A DNA stretch of 64,000 bases, taken from assembly GCA_016699535.1 (NCBI GenBank), contig CP064980.1, positions 2,488,001 through 2,552,000 on the forward strand. The letters run 5' to 3'. A program made the translations under genes and the position numbers. This stretch comes from Myxococcales bacterium (lineage in GTDB: Bacteria; Myxococcota_A; Polyangia; Polyangiales; GCA-016699535). Of this stretch, positions 43,482 to 53,152 are shown one piece after another (position 1 is the first letter of the stretch; every line of letters starts with the position of its first letter). The notes beneath the pieces were generated by a model. That model was not told the DNA's origin, ran no database searches, and worked only from the letters and a program-made list of their open reading frames with translations.

Positions 43482-44612
43482 TTATTTGAGTTTCTTCTGC
43501 TGCATGCGCTCGATCACTTGGCTGAGTAAAGCTTTGGCGCTTTGGACTTCGTCTCTGCTGGTTATGGGCGCAAGGCTCATGCGCAGCGCGTTCTCCGAGC
43601 GCCAGGCTTCCTCGGGGTACATGGCACGCAAGATGGCCGAGCCAGTGGAAAGGCCCGATGTGCAAGCCGATCCGCCAGAAACGCACAATCCTTCGATGTC
43701 GAGCGCAGCAACCAAGAGCTCGCCTTTAAGGTCCGGGAAGCTTGCATTGCAAACGGTGGGGACGCGTTTGCTTTGCTCGGCGTTGATGTGTGCGCCAAGG
43801 GATTTGACATGGGCTTCAAGATCATCGCGCAGCACCCTAACCTCTTGCATGGCAGCGAGGCGGTTTTCAATATCGTTCATGGCTGCTCCAAATCCCACGG
43901 CGGCAATGACATCGTGACTGCCTGGGCGGCGGCCGCGTTCTTGTGAGCCGCCCTCGAGGAGCGATGTGAATGGTGCATCCCGTCTGATGTAAAGCGCACC
44001 GGCGCCACAGGGGCCGCCGATTTTATGCGAAGCGCAAGCAAGCGCGCTTATTGGAAGCTTTTCGATCGAGACAGGGATTTTGCCGACGGCCTGAGTGGCA
44101 TCAACAAAAAACGGAAGCTTTTTTTCTTTGCATACCTCAGCGTAGTCGGCGATGGGAAAGATGCTGCCGCATTCATGGTTGACCCATTGGATAGCAACAA
44201 GTTCGGTTTCTGCTGTGATGAGTGCGGCTAGCTGCTCGGCCGAAGGGGGGATGCCTTGAGGGACAGGCAAACGTGTTACCTTGCTGCCTTGTTCGTGCCA
44301 GCGTGTGGCGGTGGCGCTGACAGCGGGATGCTCGATGGCGCTTACGATCACGTGTTTGGGACTAAAACCTGCTAGACCGATAAGTCCCAAGTTGCATGCT
44401 TCGGTGCCGCCTGCGGTGAGGACGATGTCGGCGGATGCAGCGCCAAGCGCTGTTGCGATTTGAGAGCGAGCTTTTTCAAGAAGAGCTCGCGCACGCTGGC
44501 CGGCTTGATGCACGCTCGACGGATTCGCCCAACCAAGTTTCTCTGCCTCGTGCATGGCTTGTAGAGCAAGATGGCTTGGAGGCGTGGCTGCATGGTGGTC
44601 AAAATAAATCAC
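43482..44612 (-). CDS. Cysteine desulfurase (NifS/IscS class)
   Basis: A 376-residue PLP enzyme that removes sulfur from cysteine and passes it to acceptors. Marks are MIYFDHHAATPP, GGTEACNLGLIGL, EHPAVSATA, VDATQAVGKIPV, the PLP-binding Lys in ASHKIGGPCGAGALYIR, and the active Cys in SGGSACTSG near residue 325. Since the Cys loop reads SACTSG without the long insertion of group II enzymes, it is of the NifS/IscS group. It lies upstream of mnmA on the same strand with a 252-nt gap, so it may be separately transcribed; a sulfur relay to MnmA is likely. Confidence 0.92.
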   Translation of the reverse strand: MIYFDHHAATPPSHLALQAMHEAEKLGWANPSSVHQAGQRARALLEKARSQIATALGAASADIVLTAGGTEACNLGLIGLAGFSPKHVIVSAIEHPAVSATATRWHEQGSKVTRLPVPQGIPPSAEQLAALITAETELVAIQWVNHECGSIFPIADYAEVCKEKKLPFFVDATQAVGKIPVSIEKLPISALACASHKIGGPCGAGALYIRRDAPFTSLLEGGSQERGRRPGSHDVIAAVGFGAAMNDIENRLAAMQEVRVLRDDLEAHVKSLGAHINAEQSKRVPTVCNASFPDLKGELLVAALDIEGLCVSGGSACTSGLSTGSAILRAMYPEEAWRSENALRMSLAPITSRDEVQSAKALLSQVIERMQQKKLK

Positions 44613-44642
44613 GGCACATGCTTATAGTAAAAAAAGCTAGCC

Positions 44643-45884
44643 TTAGACAGGTGCCGAGGCGGGGTTTTTTCGCGTATCCATGGGTGGGGCCTCCGGTGAG
44701 ACCCATAAACGCACGCAAGTCCCCTTTAAGCGCAGTCCAGCGACGGCTTTGTCAGGAGGACTTTGGATGTCGATGTTCCCTCCAAGGCCTTGGGTGACAC
44801 GTTGGGCAAAGGCCAGGCCGAGTCCGACACCGCCGTGACTGCGTGTTGGAGAGCCATCGGCTTGGTAGAAAGGCTCGAGGATTTTTTTGATGCGTTCCGG
44901 ATCGACGCCTGGGCCAGCATCGGCTACTTCAAGGACATACTGTCGGCCTTGTTTGCTGTGATCTTCGAAGACTTGCAGCGCTATTTTCCCTCCAGGAGGC
45001 GTGAATTTTACGGCGTTGTCGAGCACGTGGATGATGGCGCGAAAGAGTTTGTCGGAATCGCCTCTGGCGGGCAAATCGACCGATGGCAGTTCGCTGATGA
45101 TACGCACGTCGCCGTCTTCTGCGCGGGAAAGCGTCTCTTCGATGGCGCGTTTGACGAGCTCGCTAAAGTTGTATTTGCGGTCGTAAAAATGCATGCGTCC
45201 CGTTTCAAGGTGACTCATGTCGAGCAAGGTATCGATCAGAAAACGCAGCCTCTCAGTGGAAGCGCTCATGGCGTTTAGGCTCTTGAGTTGCAAGGGGGTG
45301 AGTTTACCGAGTTGCCCTTCGATGAACAAACGAAGGTAGCCCATGATGGGCGTAAGCGGAGTGGCTAGCTCGTGGGTGATGTTGCGCAAAAACTCGCGCC
45401 TAAGGCGTGCAAGTTCTTCGAGGCGTCGGTTGGCTTCCGAAAGCTCAATGACTTTTTCTTCCAAGTGTCGAACGATTTTTTGAGAGCGCAAGCGCAATGT
45501 TTCGGTGCCGCGATGCTCTTTGTAGACCGAGATGTTGAGCATGGCTTCGATGGTGCTCGCTAAGGTCTTGGCATCAAGCGGTTTCTTTAGATTGCCATCG
45601 GCGCCGACGGCCAGGCTGGCACGTTCGTCGATTTCGGTGGCCGCGGCAATGACGGGCACGCCATCAAGCTCGGCGATTCCCCGTAAGCGCAAAGTGACCT
45701 CGTAGCCGTCGAGATCAGGCAGGTCCATGTCGAGCAGCACTAAATCCGGGCGCTTTTCTTGAGCGAGGGAGATGCCTTCGAGCCCCGTTTTCGCAGCTTT
45801 GACTTCGTGACCGGCTGTTTGCAGGCTTTTGGCAACGAGGTCTCGATCCTCAGAAGCGGCATCTATATGTAAAATTAAGGCCAT
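44643..45884 (-). CDS. Hybrid response regulator-histidine kinase
   Basis: A 413-residue soluble protein from the ATG at 45884. The N-terminal receiver domain (1-120) has Asp in LVLLDMDLPDLDG. A coiled coil (about 135-160, VRHLEEKVIELSEANRRLEE) links it to the kinase: the H-box FLRNITHELATPLTPIMGYL with the phosphoacceptor His, then N-box LFRAIIHVLDNAVKFTPPGG, G1 VADAGPGVD and G2 GVGLGLAFAQ. It has no membrane segment or input domain beyond the receiver, so it is probably part of a phosphorelay started elsewhere. The earlier start at 46070 would cross divergent-gene sequence and is rejected. Confidence 0.9.
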   Translation of the reverse strand: MALILHIDAASEDRDLVAKSLQTAGHEVKAAKTGLEGISLAQEKRPDLVLLDMDLPDLDGYEVTLRLRGIAELDGVPVIAAATEIDERASLAVGADGNLKKPLDAKTLASTIEAMLNISVYKEHRGTETLRLRSQKIVRHLEEKVIELSEANRRLEELARLRREFLRNITHELATPLTPIMGYLRLFIEGQLGKLTPLQLKSLNAMSASTERLRFLIDTLLDMSHLETGRMHFYDRKYNFSELVKRAIEETLSRAEDGDVRIISELPSVDLPARGDSDKLFRAIIHVLDNAVKFTPPGGKIALQVFEDHSKQGRQYVLEVADAGPGVDPERIKKILEPFYQADGSPTRSHGGVGLGLAFAQRVTQGLGGNIDIQSPPDKAVAGLRLKGTCVRLWVSPEAPPMDTRKNPASAPV

Positions 45885-46090
45885 TGCAGGAAGATTACAT
45901 TCCTTTGTTAAAAATGTCGCAAAAGTAGAAGAACAAAGCTTGGGGCCATGTTTTTGCCGGCTTGTATGGTAGTTTTTTTGCGGGATTCGCGAGCGGGGGG
46001 GGCCATCCCATCCCTCCCGGTCTTTGCTGGATCGGCCAAGTGCGATTGAAATGCTTGAAGCTCTGCTCAAGGGACTGTAATCCTTCTGCC

Positions 46091-47581
46091 ATGCGCCAGG
46101 ATTTGGGCAATCGACTGCTACGGGCAGGTCTCATTACGCGGGAGCAGCTCTCCTCGGCGCTGGCACAAGCTCAGCTTGAAGGCGGAGGCCTTGCTATAAA
46201 ACTGGTGCAAGGCGGGTTGAACGAGGAGACCTTGGCTGGGGTGTTTTTGGCCGATGGCTACGGCCCGCTGGTTGGAATCGAGGAGCTCGCGACTGCAGAC
46301 GGTAACGCGGTAAAGCGTATTCCCATCGACATGGCCCAGGAGTTTTTGGTGCTGCCGTTTGCGGTTGTTGCTGGTCGTTTGAAAGTTGCGATGGCCGATC
46401 CATCCAATTTCCATATGGTTTCCGAAATTGCGTTGGCTGCCAGCATGGAGGTGATCGCTCAGGTTGCCTATGTTTCGGATTTGCGTGTGGCGATTGAACA
46501 CGTGCACCAAAATGCCGACACCTTTCAAAGCAGTTCTCCAGGAGCTTCAACGTCGCCGCCGGTGCAAAATCCATCGTGGCTGCAAGGACACGTTAACGCC
46601 CCTTCTTTTCCGTGGGTTGCGCCTCAGTCTGCAAGTGCGCATGCCGAGCGCGGTATCGATTCTATGGTAGGCGCGGCGCACCGGCCTGCTCAGCGGCCGC
46701 ATGCATCCCCATCCGTACGACCGAGTGGTTTTAGCGATGAGCATCTGTTTATTCCACTCGCGGCAAGTCAGCATGGCAGTTATGCGCCCCCATCCAGGGA
46801 AAGTGTTTCGCGTTTTCCTGGGCCGCCACCGAGCGTTTTTGGTCCTGAAGAGACCGTTTCATACAATCCTCCGCCGGCCCCGGTGATGCCTAAAAAAGTA
46901 GTGGCCAAAGCTCCGCCCCCGCCTGCTGGTTCGTCTTGGTCCGACGTGGTGCCGCAGCAAAATCAGGCGCCTCAGCCCTCAAGCGAATCTGTTGCGCCAG
47001 CGATCGAGCATGCGGAAGATGACAGAGCGGTTGTGCCTCGGCGACGAAGGCATAGCAGTCTAATCGGTCAGCGCTTAAAGTCGCTACGGCCGACTCCGAC
47101 ACCTGTGCCCCCTGATGCAGGGCCAACCTTGGCTAGCATTCGCGCGAGTCGTGACAGCGATCAGGTCCTAAGGTTTGCCTGTTATGGCGCAGCAGCGGTA
47201 GCAAATGCAGCAGTTGCGATGGTGCTCCGCAAGGGAATGCTTGAAGGGCGCGAAGCAGCAGGCCTCGGTGTGCCTAAAGAAGCGATTCGTAAGATTTGGA
47301 TTCCCACAGAAAGCCCGTCGGTGTTTCACGAAGTGCTTAGCAGTGGAGAGAGCTACCATGGACCTCATGGCCAGAGCGCTGCGGATATTTTGTTTCGCAC
47401 TGCGACAGGCAGCACTGGACAGGAGCTTCTGGTTGAGCCGATGTTCTTGCACGGACGCATCGTTGCGCTTTTGTGCGTGGATGGCGTGCGTTTCGAAGGT
47501 CTCGGTAAAGAACGCGTGCGTACCTTGAGCTACGCTGTGTCTGAGGCGCTTGCTCGGATACTCATGACTCAGAAGCCATGA
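46091..47581 (+). CDS. GspE-N (MshEN) domain protein with GAF-like C-terminus
   Basis: A 496-residue soluble protein from the ATG at 46091. Residues 1-140 form a GspE-N/MshEN domain, as in the N-terminus of type II secretion and pilus ATPases (MRQDLGNRLLRAGLITREQLSSAL, RIPIDMAQEFLVLPFAVVAG, LKVAMADPSNFHMVSEI). This is followed by a long disordered Pro/Ser-rich linker (about 145-340), a basic patch (RRRRHSSLIGQRLKSLRPT) and a GAF-like C-terminal domain (VAMVLRKGMLEGREAAGLGV, then ELLVEPMFLHGRIVALLCVDG). The ATPase part is missing. MshEN domains can bind cyclic-di-GMP, so this may be a second-messenger-responsive regulator. Confidence 0.72.
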   Translation: MRQDLGNRLLRAGLITREQLSSALAQAQLEGGGLAIKLVQGGLNEETLAGVFLADGYGPLVGIEELATADGNAVKRIPIDMAQEFLVLPFAVVAGRLKVAMADPSNFHMVSEIALAASMEVIAQVAYVSDLRVAIEHVHQNADTFQSSSPGASTSPPVQNPSWLQGHVNAPSFPWVAPQSASAHAERGIDSMVGAAHRPAQRPHASPSVRPSGFSDEHLFIPLAASQHGSYAPPSRESVSRFPGPPPSVFGPEETVSYNPPPAPVMPKKVVAKAPPPPAGSSWSDVVPQQNQAPQPSSESVAPAIEHAEDDRAVVPRRRRHSSLIGQRLKSLRPTPTPVPPDAGPTLASIRASRDSDQVLRFACYGAAAVANAAVAMVLRKGMLEGREAAGLGVPKEAIRKIWIPTESPSVFHEVLSSGESYHGPHGQSAADILFRTATGSTGQELLVEPMFLHGRIVALLCVDGVRFEGLGKERVRTLSYAVSEALARILMTQKP

Positions 47582-49290
47582 CTCAGTCAAAAACAATTTT
47601 GAGGCTGCCCTACCTTTATCTTGGTTTAGGCGTGCTGCTCCTTGCGGCTTTTTTTTCATTGTCGCAAACCGCCAATGGGATCGAGATTGGTTTTTTTTCC
47701 AAGTTGGACACGTAGCACTGCCGGTGAAGTCCAGGCCTGGTTGGGCTATGTGTTTTTCCTGCTTCCCGCTGGAGCGTGTTTTGCCTTAGGGATCAGCCCC
47801 TTTATTGAAAAGACGGTGCTTCGCGCTTTGAAGGGTCTCGATGGCTTTTGTTCTCGAAGGGCCCTTGTCCTTGCACTTGGCATGAGTGTGATGCTTGCCG
47901 TGGTAGCAAGACTAATAAACATCTACGTCTTTCGAGAGTTTCCTTTTACCGACGATGAATGGGGGATTCGCTTTGGTGGACAGGTTTTGGCTAGCGGACG
48001 ATTCATGGTGCCGATTCCGCATAGCATTGAAGCGCTGCCCTCCCGCTTTTTGTTTGGCAAAGATGGTTTTTATACTTCCTTTGATTGGCCCGGTGCGCTT
48101 GGTGTACCTGCGCTGGGAATTGTCTCAGGGCTGGGCAATGCTGTTTATGCGCTTGTTGCCGGCCTTGTTTGTTTTTTGATGCTGCTTTGCGCAGCCCAGC
48201 TATTGAACCGACGTTATGCGGCGCTTGCTGCGTTTTTTTTGCTGAGCTCGCCGATGATGATCTTGATTTCCGGCAGTACGCACGCTCAGAACGCATCGCG
48301 TCTGTGGATAGCTTTGTGTCTTTGTAGCTATGCGTTTTTCTAAAACACCCCGCTCGCTTGTGGCCGGTAGCAGTGCTTGGACTGTCGTATGGATGTGCGC
48401 TTGGCTTTCGTCCTGTCGAAAGCACGGCCTTGCTTTGGCCCCTGTTGGCGCATGTTATCTATTCAAGATTTCGTGATTACAAGCAGCTTGGTGTTTTTGC
48501 ATGCAGTGTATTTGTCCCTGTTTTTGTTTGGGCGTGTTATTACAACCAAGTCACCGGGGCGTGGTGGTTGCCGAGCCGTTACGGCGCGAATCAACTTCCA
48601 AACATCCCTTCTCCGCATAGCCGCGGAGTGACTGCTGCGCTCGAGAGCACAGGCATTTTTTGGCACCGTTTTGGCGCTAATCTCTCCTACAACCTTCTGA
48701 TGATTGCCATCTACCTACTCACTCCTCTTGGCATGGTGCTCGTGGGCTTGGGTGCGTTGTGTAATCGCACGACGAAGTTGTTGAGTTTGGGTGTGCTTAC
48801 AGCTTTTGGTAGCACGATGCTGCATGATGATTCGGGCATTCATGCGGTTGGACCCATCCATTTTTCTGAAGCGGCACTGTTGCTGTTGTTGATCGCATTG
48901 TTTGGTCTTCGTTCCTTTGTGGGTTTTGTTTCGCAGCGACGTTGGCCCGTCTTTGCTGTGCTAAGTGCAACGATAGGGAGCATTGTAATCGCTGGCGCCG
49001 TGTTTGGGGCTTGGCAAGGACGCGCTCTACGTAAGCAAGCGGGCGTTCATGCTCAGGTTTATGGGTATTTTAGCCAGCCTATGTTTGCGAATGCTGTGGT
49101 GATGGTTCCGCCTTACTATGAGGTGAAGGATAAGACTGCCTTGGGCAAACACTACGGTGGCTTCGTGTTTGAATGGCGAAAGCTAAGTCCTGCTCGAAAC
49201 GAGCGCACAGTTTTTGTTCACGATGAGCCTGATATTCTTCCCTTGCTAAAAAGGATTTTCCGGAACGAAAAATTATTCGCTGTGCTTTAG
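47578..49290 (+). CDS. Polytopic membrane protein (GT39/DUF-type), frameshifted twice
   Basis: About 570 residues if one T is removed from the T8 run at 47690-47697 and one T added to the T5 run near 48336. With both corrected, the protein starts MTQSKTILRLPYLYL and runs unbroken (GFFPSWTRSTAGEVQAW; YAFFLKHPARLWPVAV). It has about ten membrane helices, with FTDDEWGIRFGGQVLASG and FYTSFDWPGALGVPAL in the first periplasmic loop, as in GT39/ArnT-like lipid-linked glycosyltransferases (Asp/Glu early). The C-terminal half shares WHRFGANLSYN and LHDDSGIHAVGPIHFSEA with the protein at 55809-57590. It overlaps the upstream gene by 4 nt. Its function in the glycan cluster is an inference. Confidence 0.72.
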
Positions 49291-49375
49291 ATCGACGCTT
49301 TCTGTCCTGCAAGCGCAGCCAAACGCTATCGAAGTGGACAGAATGAAGCGCTAGTGCTCTGATCGGAACCAAGGT

Positions 49376-50425
49376 ATGACTTTTTTAGTAACAGGTGCGG
49401 CTGGCTTTATTGGATCGAATCTCGTGCATGCCTTGCGCACGCAGTATCCAGGCAGCAAAATCGTGAGTCTCGATAAGCTTAGCTATTGCGGCAATCTTGA
49501 AAACCTTGCCGATTTAAAAGCAGACCCGCATCACGCTTTTGAGCATGTGGACATTGCGGATCGGGCAGCGCTTGATCAGGTGTTCAAACGACATCAGCCG
49601 ACGGTCGTGTTTCACTTGGCAGCCGAAACACATGTGGACCGCTCGATCCTTGGGCCGGAAGCCTTTATCGAAAACAATGTGCAAGGAACACTCGTGCTGT
49701 TGCAGGCCGCGCATGCACTTTGGGCTGGTGATAGCAGCGCGCGTTTTGTTCATGTCTCAACAGACGAGGTGTTTGGCTCACTTGGCAGTACGGGCTACTT
49801 CAACGAAAGCACGCCCTACGATCCTCAGAGCCCCTACTCGGCTTCAAAAGCGGCCAGTGATCATTTGGCGCGTGCTTGGCGCAACACTTATGGCTTGCCT
49901 ACGATCATTACCAACTGCTCCAACAACTACGGACCCTATCAATTCCCGGAAAAACTTATTCCCGTTGTGATTAGCCGCGCCATCGAAAAGAAGCCGGTCC
50001 CGGTGTATGGCCAAGGCCAGAACATAAGAGATTGGCTTTTCGTGGGAGATCATTGCGATGCGCTCATCCTTGCTGCTCAAAAAGGCCAAGTGGGCGAGAC
50101 TTATTGTATCGGCGGAGATAACGAACAGAAAAACATCGATCTAGTTGGCTTGCTTTTAGACACGGTTGATGAACTCCAAGGCCATGCAGCAGGCAGCAGT
50201 CGAGGGCTAATAACGTTCGTGCAGGATCGACCTGGCCATGACCTGCGTTACGCTATTGATGCTTCCAAGATTCAAAAGGAACTTGGCTGGGCGCCACGTA
50301 CTGAGTTTAAGGTAGGGCTCAAAAAAACCGTTCAATGGTATTTAGATCATCAAGCGTGGTGGATGCGAGCAAAGAGCAAAGAGCACCGAGCTTTTGAAAA
50401 CGAATGGTACAAAAACCGAGCATAA
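49376..50425 (+). CDS. rfbB: dTDP-glucose 4,6-dehydratase
   Basis: A 349-residue SDR-type enzyme that makes dTDP-4-keto-6-deoxyglucose. It has the NAD motif VTGAAGFIGSNLV at the N-terminus, then AAETHVDRSI, STDEVFGSLG, the catalytic Tyr/Lys in YSASKAASDHL, NCSNNYGPYQFPEKLIP and the substrate loop IRDWLFVGDH. Length and motifs fit RfbB/RmlB. It shares its pathway with rfbA (58724-59640) and wecE (57587-58714). The downstream flippase-like gene overlaps its end by 22 nt. Confidence 0.95.
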   Translation: MTFLVTGAAGFIGSNLVHALRTQYPGSKIVSLDKLSYCGNLENLADLKADPHHAFEHVDIADRAALDQVFKRHQPTVVFHLAAETHVDRSILGPEAFIENNVQGTLVLLQAAHALWAGDSSARFVHVSTDEVFGSLGSTGYFNESTPYDPQSPYSASKAASDHLARAWRNTYGLPTIITNCSNNYGPYQFPEKLIPVVISRAIEKKPVPVYGQGQNIRDWLFVGDHCDALILAAQKGQVGETYCIGGDNEQKNIDLVGLLLDTVDELQGHAAGSSRGLITFVQDRPGHDLRYAIDASKIQKELGWAPRTEFKVGLKKTVQWYLDHQAWWMRAKSKEHRAFENEWYKNRA

Positions 50426-51360
50426 AAAAAGCGCTAACTTTAGTGTTTCGCTTTGCGATCACGCTGGTGTTTTTGTACTTTGTTTTGAGGTATCTTGACC
50501 TCGATTCCCTTCAGAAGACCTTTGGACGAACTCGTTTTTGGATTTTGTCGCTAAGCGTTCTGTGTTTGGGCCTCTCGGTGCTTTTGATGGCCATGCGATG
50601 GAAGCGGCTGTTGCAAATCGATGCGATATCGCCAGGCCTTGGCGAGCTCGTTCGCTATTATTTCGAATCGGGTTTTGTGGGGCTTTTTATTCCCACCATC
50701 GTCGGGGGCGATGTTTACCGCATCGTTCGGATTACACGCCGCTTTCCGAATGCGGTGCATTCATCGGTCAATGTGAGCATTGAGCGGATTATCGGCTTGT
50801 TTTGTTTGCTTGGACTCGGCGTTGCAGGGTTTGCTGCTTTTTCGGTATATGACCTTAGGCCCACGCTTCGCTATGGAATCGTTGCGGGAGGGGCTGGGCT
50901 GATTCTGTTAGTGACTTTTCTTCCTTCCCCGATATTGTCTCGGCTCGCAAAACACATCAGCCGTGAAAATAGATTTTACGCGGTTATTTTGCAGCTGAAA
51001 AATTATGCATCCAATCCGCGGCTTGTTGTTGCCCTCGTCCTTTTGTCGGTGCTTAGCCATCTTGCAAGCATGGCTTCAACCTACTTTGCTGCAGTTTCCT
51101 TGGGCATCGCGCTGAATCCTTTATTTTACATGACGGTGCTGCCGGCGGTTTGGTTGCTCGGCATGGTCCCCTCCTTTGGAGGAGTCGGTCCTCGCGAAGG
51201 AGGCCTGGTTTTTGTGTTAGCTCATGCTGGGGTTTCTGCACAAACTGCTGCCGCTGTTGCAGTGCTTACACTCTTTGTGCGCGTGCTTTGGGCTGGTGTG
51301 GGTGCGGTGCTACTGGTGACAGGAAACTATTCCTTCCGACCGAAAATGGACAAGGTATAG
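50404..51360 (+). CDS. Flippase-like membrane protein (UPF0104 family)
   Basis: A 318-residue protein with about eight membrane helices. Family marks are MRWKRLLQID, YYFESGFVGLFIPTIVGGDVYR, SVNVSIERIIGLFC and GMVPSFGGVGPREGGLVFVL. Related proteins move or attach lipids; in a sugar cluster it may handle the lipid-linked precursor. A paralogue lies at 38438-39460. It overlaps rfbB by 22 nt, suggesting translational coupling. Confidence 0.8.
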   Translation: MVQKPSIKKALTLVFRFAITLVFLYFVLRYLDLDSLQKTFGRTRFWILSLSVLCLGLSVLLMAMRWKRLLQIDAISPGLGELVRYYFESGFVGLFIPTIVGGDVYRIVRITRRFPNAVHSSVNVSIERIIGLFCLLGLGVAGFAAFSVYDLRPTLRYGIVAGGAGLILLVTFLPSPILSRLAKHISRENRFYAVILQLKNYASNPRLVVALVLLSVLSHLASMASTYFAAVSLGIALNPLFYMTVLPAVWLLGMVPSFGGVGPREGGLVFVLAHAGVSAQTAAAVAVLTLFVRVLWAGVGAVLLVTGNYSFRPKMDKV

Positions 51361-51382
51361 GGCCTGGGATACGGTTTCGGCC

Positions 51383-52204
51383 ATGGGCCTATCACTACAA
51401 GAGCTGTTGAAGGCTACGACCTTTGAAGCCAAGGATCCAAGCGAGCTTGATAGTAAAGCCATGCTCCAGACCATGGAGCGTTATGCGTTTTTGCGCGTGC
51501 GTGGCGTGGTTGCCCCTGAAGCTGTGATCAAAGCAAAAGAGGCTTTCAAGAAACGGTTTTCAGCAAAAGATGATCATCCAAGTGTGGGCGAAGATCCGTC
51601 TGCTCTTCACGATAACTATCAGAAACTCTCGATTGGTGGTGCGCAGGGTTACGGTGTTTACCGGCCGCGGTGTTTGCGGACTATTTACAACCCCATTTGG
51701 GCAGAGGACATCTACGGCATGCGCGAGAACTTTCGCAAGCTTGCCCAAGTTCGCAACGTGCTCTATGGCCTTCCTCTCAACTTTGCGGTTGATAAGATCG
51801 ATGATGGGATGTGGACGGCTGCGCGCATTCATCACTATCCGGCGGGTGGCGGATTCCTTATTTCCCATAAGGACAATGTCGTGCCGCGTATGCAGGAAGA
51901 AAAAGGATATCCTTCTTTTTATCAACTGATAATGGTGATGACTAAAAAGGGGGTTGATTTCCAAGAAGGTGGCGGTTTTGCCGTGATTGATGGCGAGCGC
52001 TATTTCTATGAAAGCGAAGTCGAATATGGCGATATCGTTGTTTACGATGGGCGAACAGAACATGGCGTTGGTGATATCGACCCATCAGAAACCTTTGATC
52101 AGAATTCCCCCGCAGGCCGCTTGGTTGCCTTTGCGACTTTGTACAAAACCATGTCCAAAGGCGAGAAGGTTTGGCAAGGTGGTTTACTGAATCCTCGAGA
52201 ATAG
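51383..52204 (+). CDS. 2-oxoglutarate/Fe(II) oxygenase-like protein
   Basis: A 273-residue soluble protein. The jelly-roll core has His-x-Asp in FLISHKDNVVPRM (residue about 163), the distal His in VVYDGRTEHGVGDID, and an Arg at the 2-oxoglutarate position in SPAGRLVAFATLY. Spacing fits the Phyh/prolyl-hydroxylase-like class. The substrate could be a sugar or lipid of the cluster. It starts 22 nt after the flippase gene and ends 3 nt before the methyltransferase gene. Confidence 0.75.
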   Translation: MGLSLQELLKATTFEAKDPSELDSKAMLQTMERYAFLRVRGVVAPEAVIKAKEAFKKRFSAKDDHPSVGEDPSALHDNYQKLSIGGAQGYGVYRPRCLRTIYNPIWAEDIYGMRENFRKLAQVRNVLYGLPLNFAVDKIDDGMWTAARIHHYPAGGGFLISHKDNVVPRMQEEKGYPSFYQLIMVMTKKGVDFQEGGGFAVIDGERYFYESEVEYGDIVVYDGRTEHGVGDIDPSETFDQNSPAGRLVAFATLYKTMSKGEKVWQGGLLNPRE

Positions 52205-52207
52205 AAG

Positions 52208-53152
52208 ATGGATTCGCTGCATGTGGATGAATCTGAGCTTGGCCCGCTTCTAGGGGCGTGCCCGGTTTGTGGTTTTTCTGCAGAGCGAAAGCCCTACGTG
52301 CAGTTGCAGAGCCGTCCGGAGGTTACCCTGCTGCGGTGCGATTCGTGTGGAGGAAAAAGTGCATCTCGTTTTCCAAACGAAAGTTTTTTGGCAAGTTTGT
52401 ACGATCCACAACACTATCATTCGGATTTGATTGAAAGCCCTAGAGCGCTTGCGCGTCTAGCCAGTCATATCGTCAAACACCTTCCAGTTCATCTTCGCAA
52501 AAAAGAACTTCGAATCGTTGATTTTGGCGGCTCAGATGGCTCGTTATCCAAGATGGTGTTGGAAAAACTTGCTGCTCAAGGCGGCAGTGGTAAAAGTACG
52601 GCTACAGTCGTTGACCTTTATACCAAAGAGAGTTCGGCACAGCTTCGTTTTATTGATGTTGAACGTTTTTGGCAAAGCACGGATCGTTATGATGTGGTGC
52701 TTGCTAGCGCGGTGATTGAACACCTGAGCAATCTACCTCAAGTGCTTTCTCAGCTGTTTGAGGTCTGCAGCCCAGGCGGATTGTTCTTTGCGCGCAGTCC
52801 GTGTGATGCTCCGCTGCAACGGTTTTTTCCGAACTATCGAGTGAAGTGGCCACGGCACCTTCACGATTTAGGCCCTGAGTTTTGGTCCAAATTTCCAAAG
52901 ACCTTTGGGATCTCGGGCAAAGTGTTGCGTTCGGCTCCATCGATAGTCGAATCGGACTTTTCCATGCAACCTGTTCGCACCCTCCTTGCAACCGCGTTGA
53001 AATTTCCGGCGCATGTTGAGAATGCATTCATCAAGCCACTATTGCGTTATCAAATCAACCAGTGGGATTTAGTGGGCGGCTGGGAGTACTTTTTCCAAGT
53101 CGAACGTACGCTGGCTCGGCGCGAGCACCACAAAGACGAGCAATCTTCATGA
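52208..53152 (+). CDS. SAM-dependent methyltransferase with zinc ribbon
   Basis: A 314-residue class I methyltransferase. An N-terminal zinc ribbon (CPVCGFSAERK, LLRCDSCGGKS) is followed by the SAM motif RIVDFGGSDGSLSKM and the acidic-loop region RYDVVLASAVIEHLSNL, then LFEVCSPGGLFFARSP. This arrangement is like the N-terminal zinc/methyltransferase proteins of sugar C-methylation (for example TylC3-like), where the zinc ribbon holds the fold. It could methylate a deoxysugar in this cluster. Its stop overlaps the next gene by 4 nt. Confidence 0.8.
   Translation: MDSLHVDESELGPLLGACPVCGFSAERKPYVQLQSRPEVTLLRCDSCGGKSASRFPNESFLASLYDPQHYHSDLIESPRALARLASHIVKHLPVHLRKKELRIVDFGGSDGSLSKMVLEKLAAQGGSGKSTATVVDLYTKESSAQLRFIDVERFWQSTDRYDVVLASAVIEHLSNLPQVLSQLFEVCSPGGLFFARSPCDAPLQRFFPNYRVKWPRHLHDLGPEFWSKFPKTFGISGKVLRSAPSIVESDFSMQPVRTLLATALKFPAHVENAFIKPLLRYQINQWDLVGGWEYFFQVERTLARREHHKDEQSS

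Noticed and set aside
43237..43686. 149-codon frame between mnmA and the desulfurase
   Set aside because: Composition is like antisense of a coding region, and most of it overlaps the desulfurase gene. No family is recognised.
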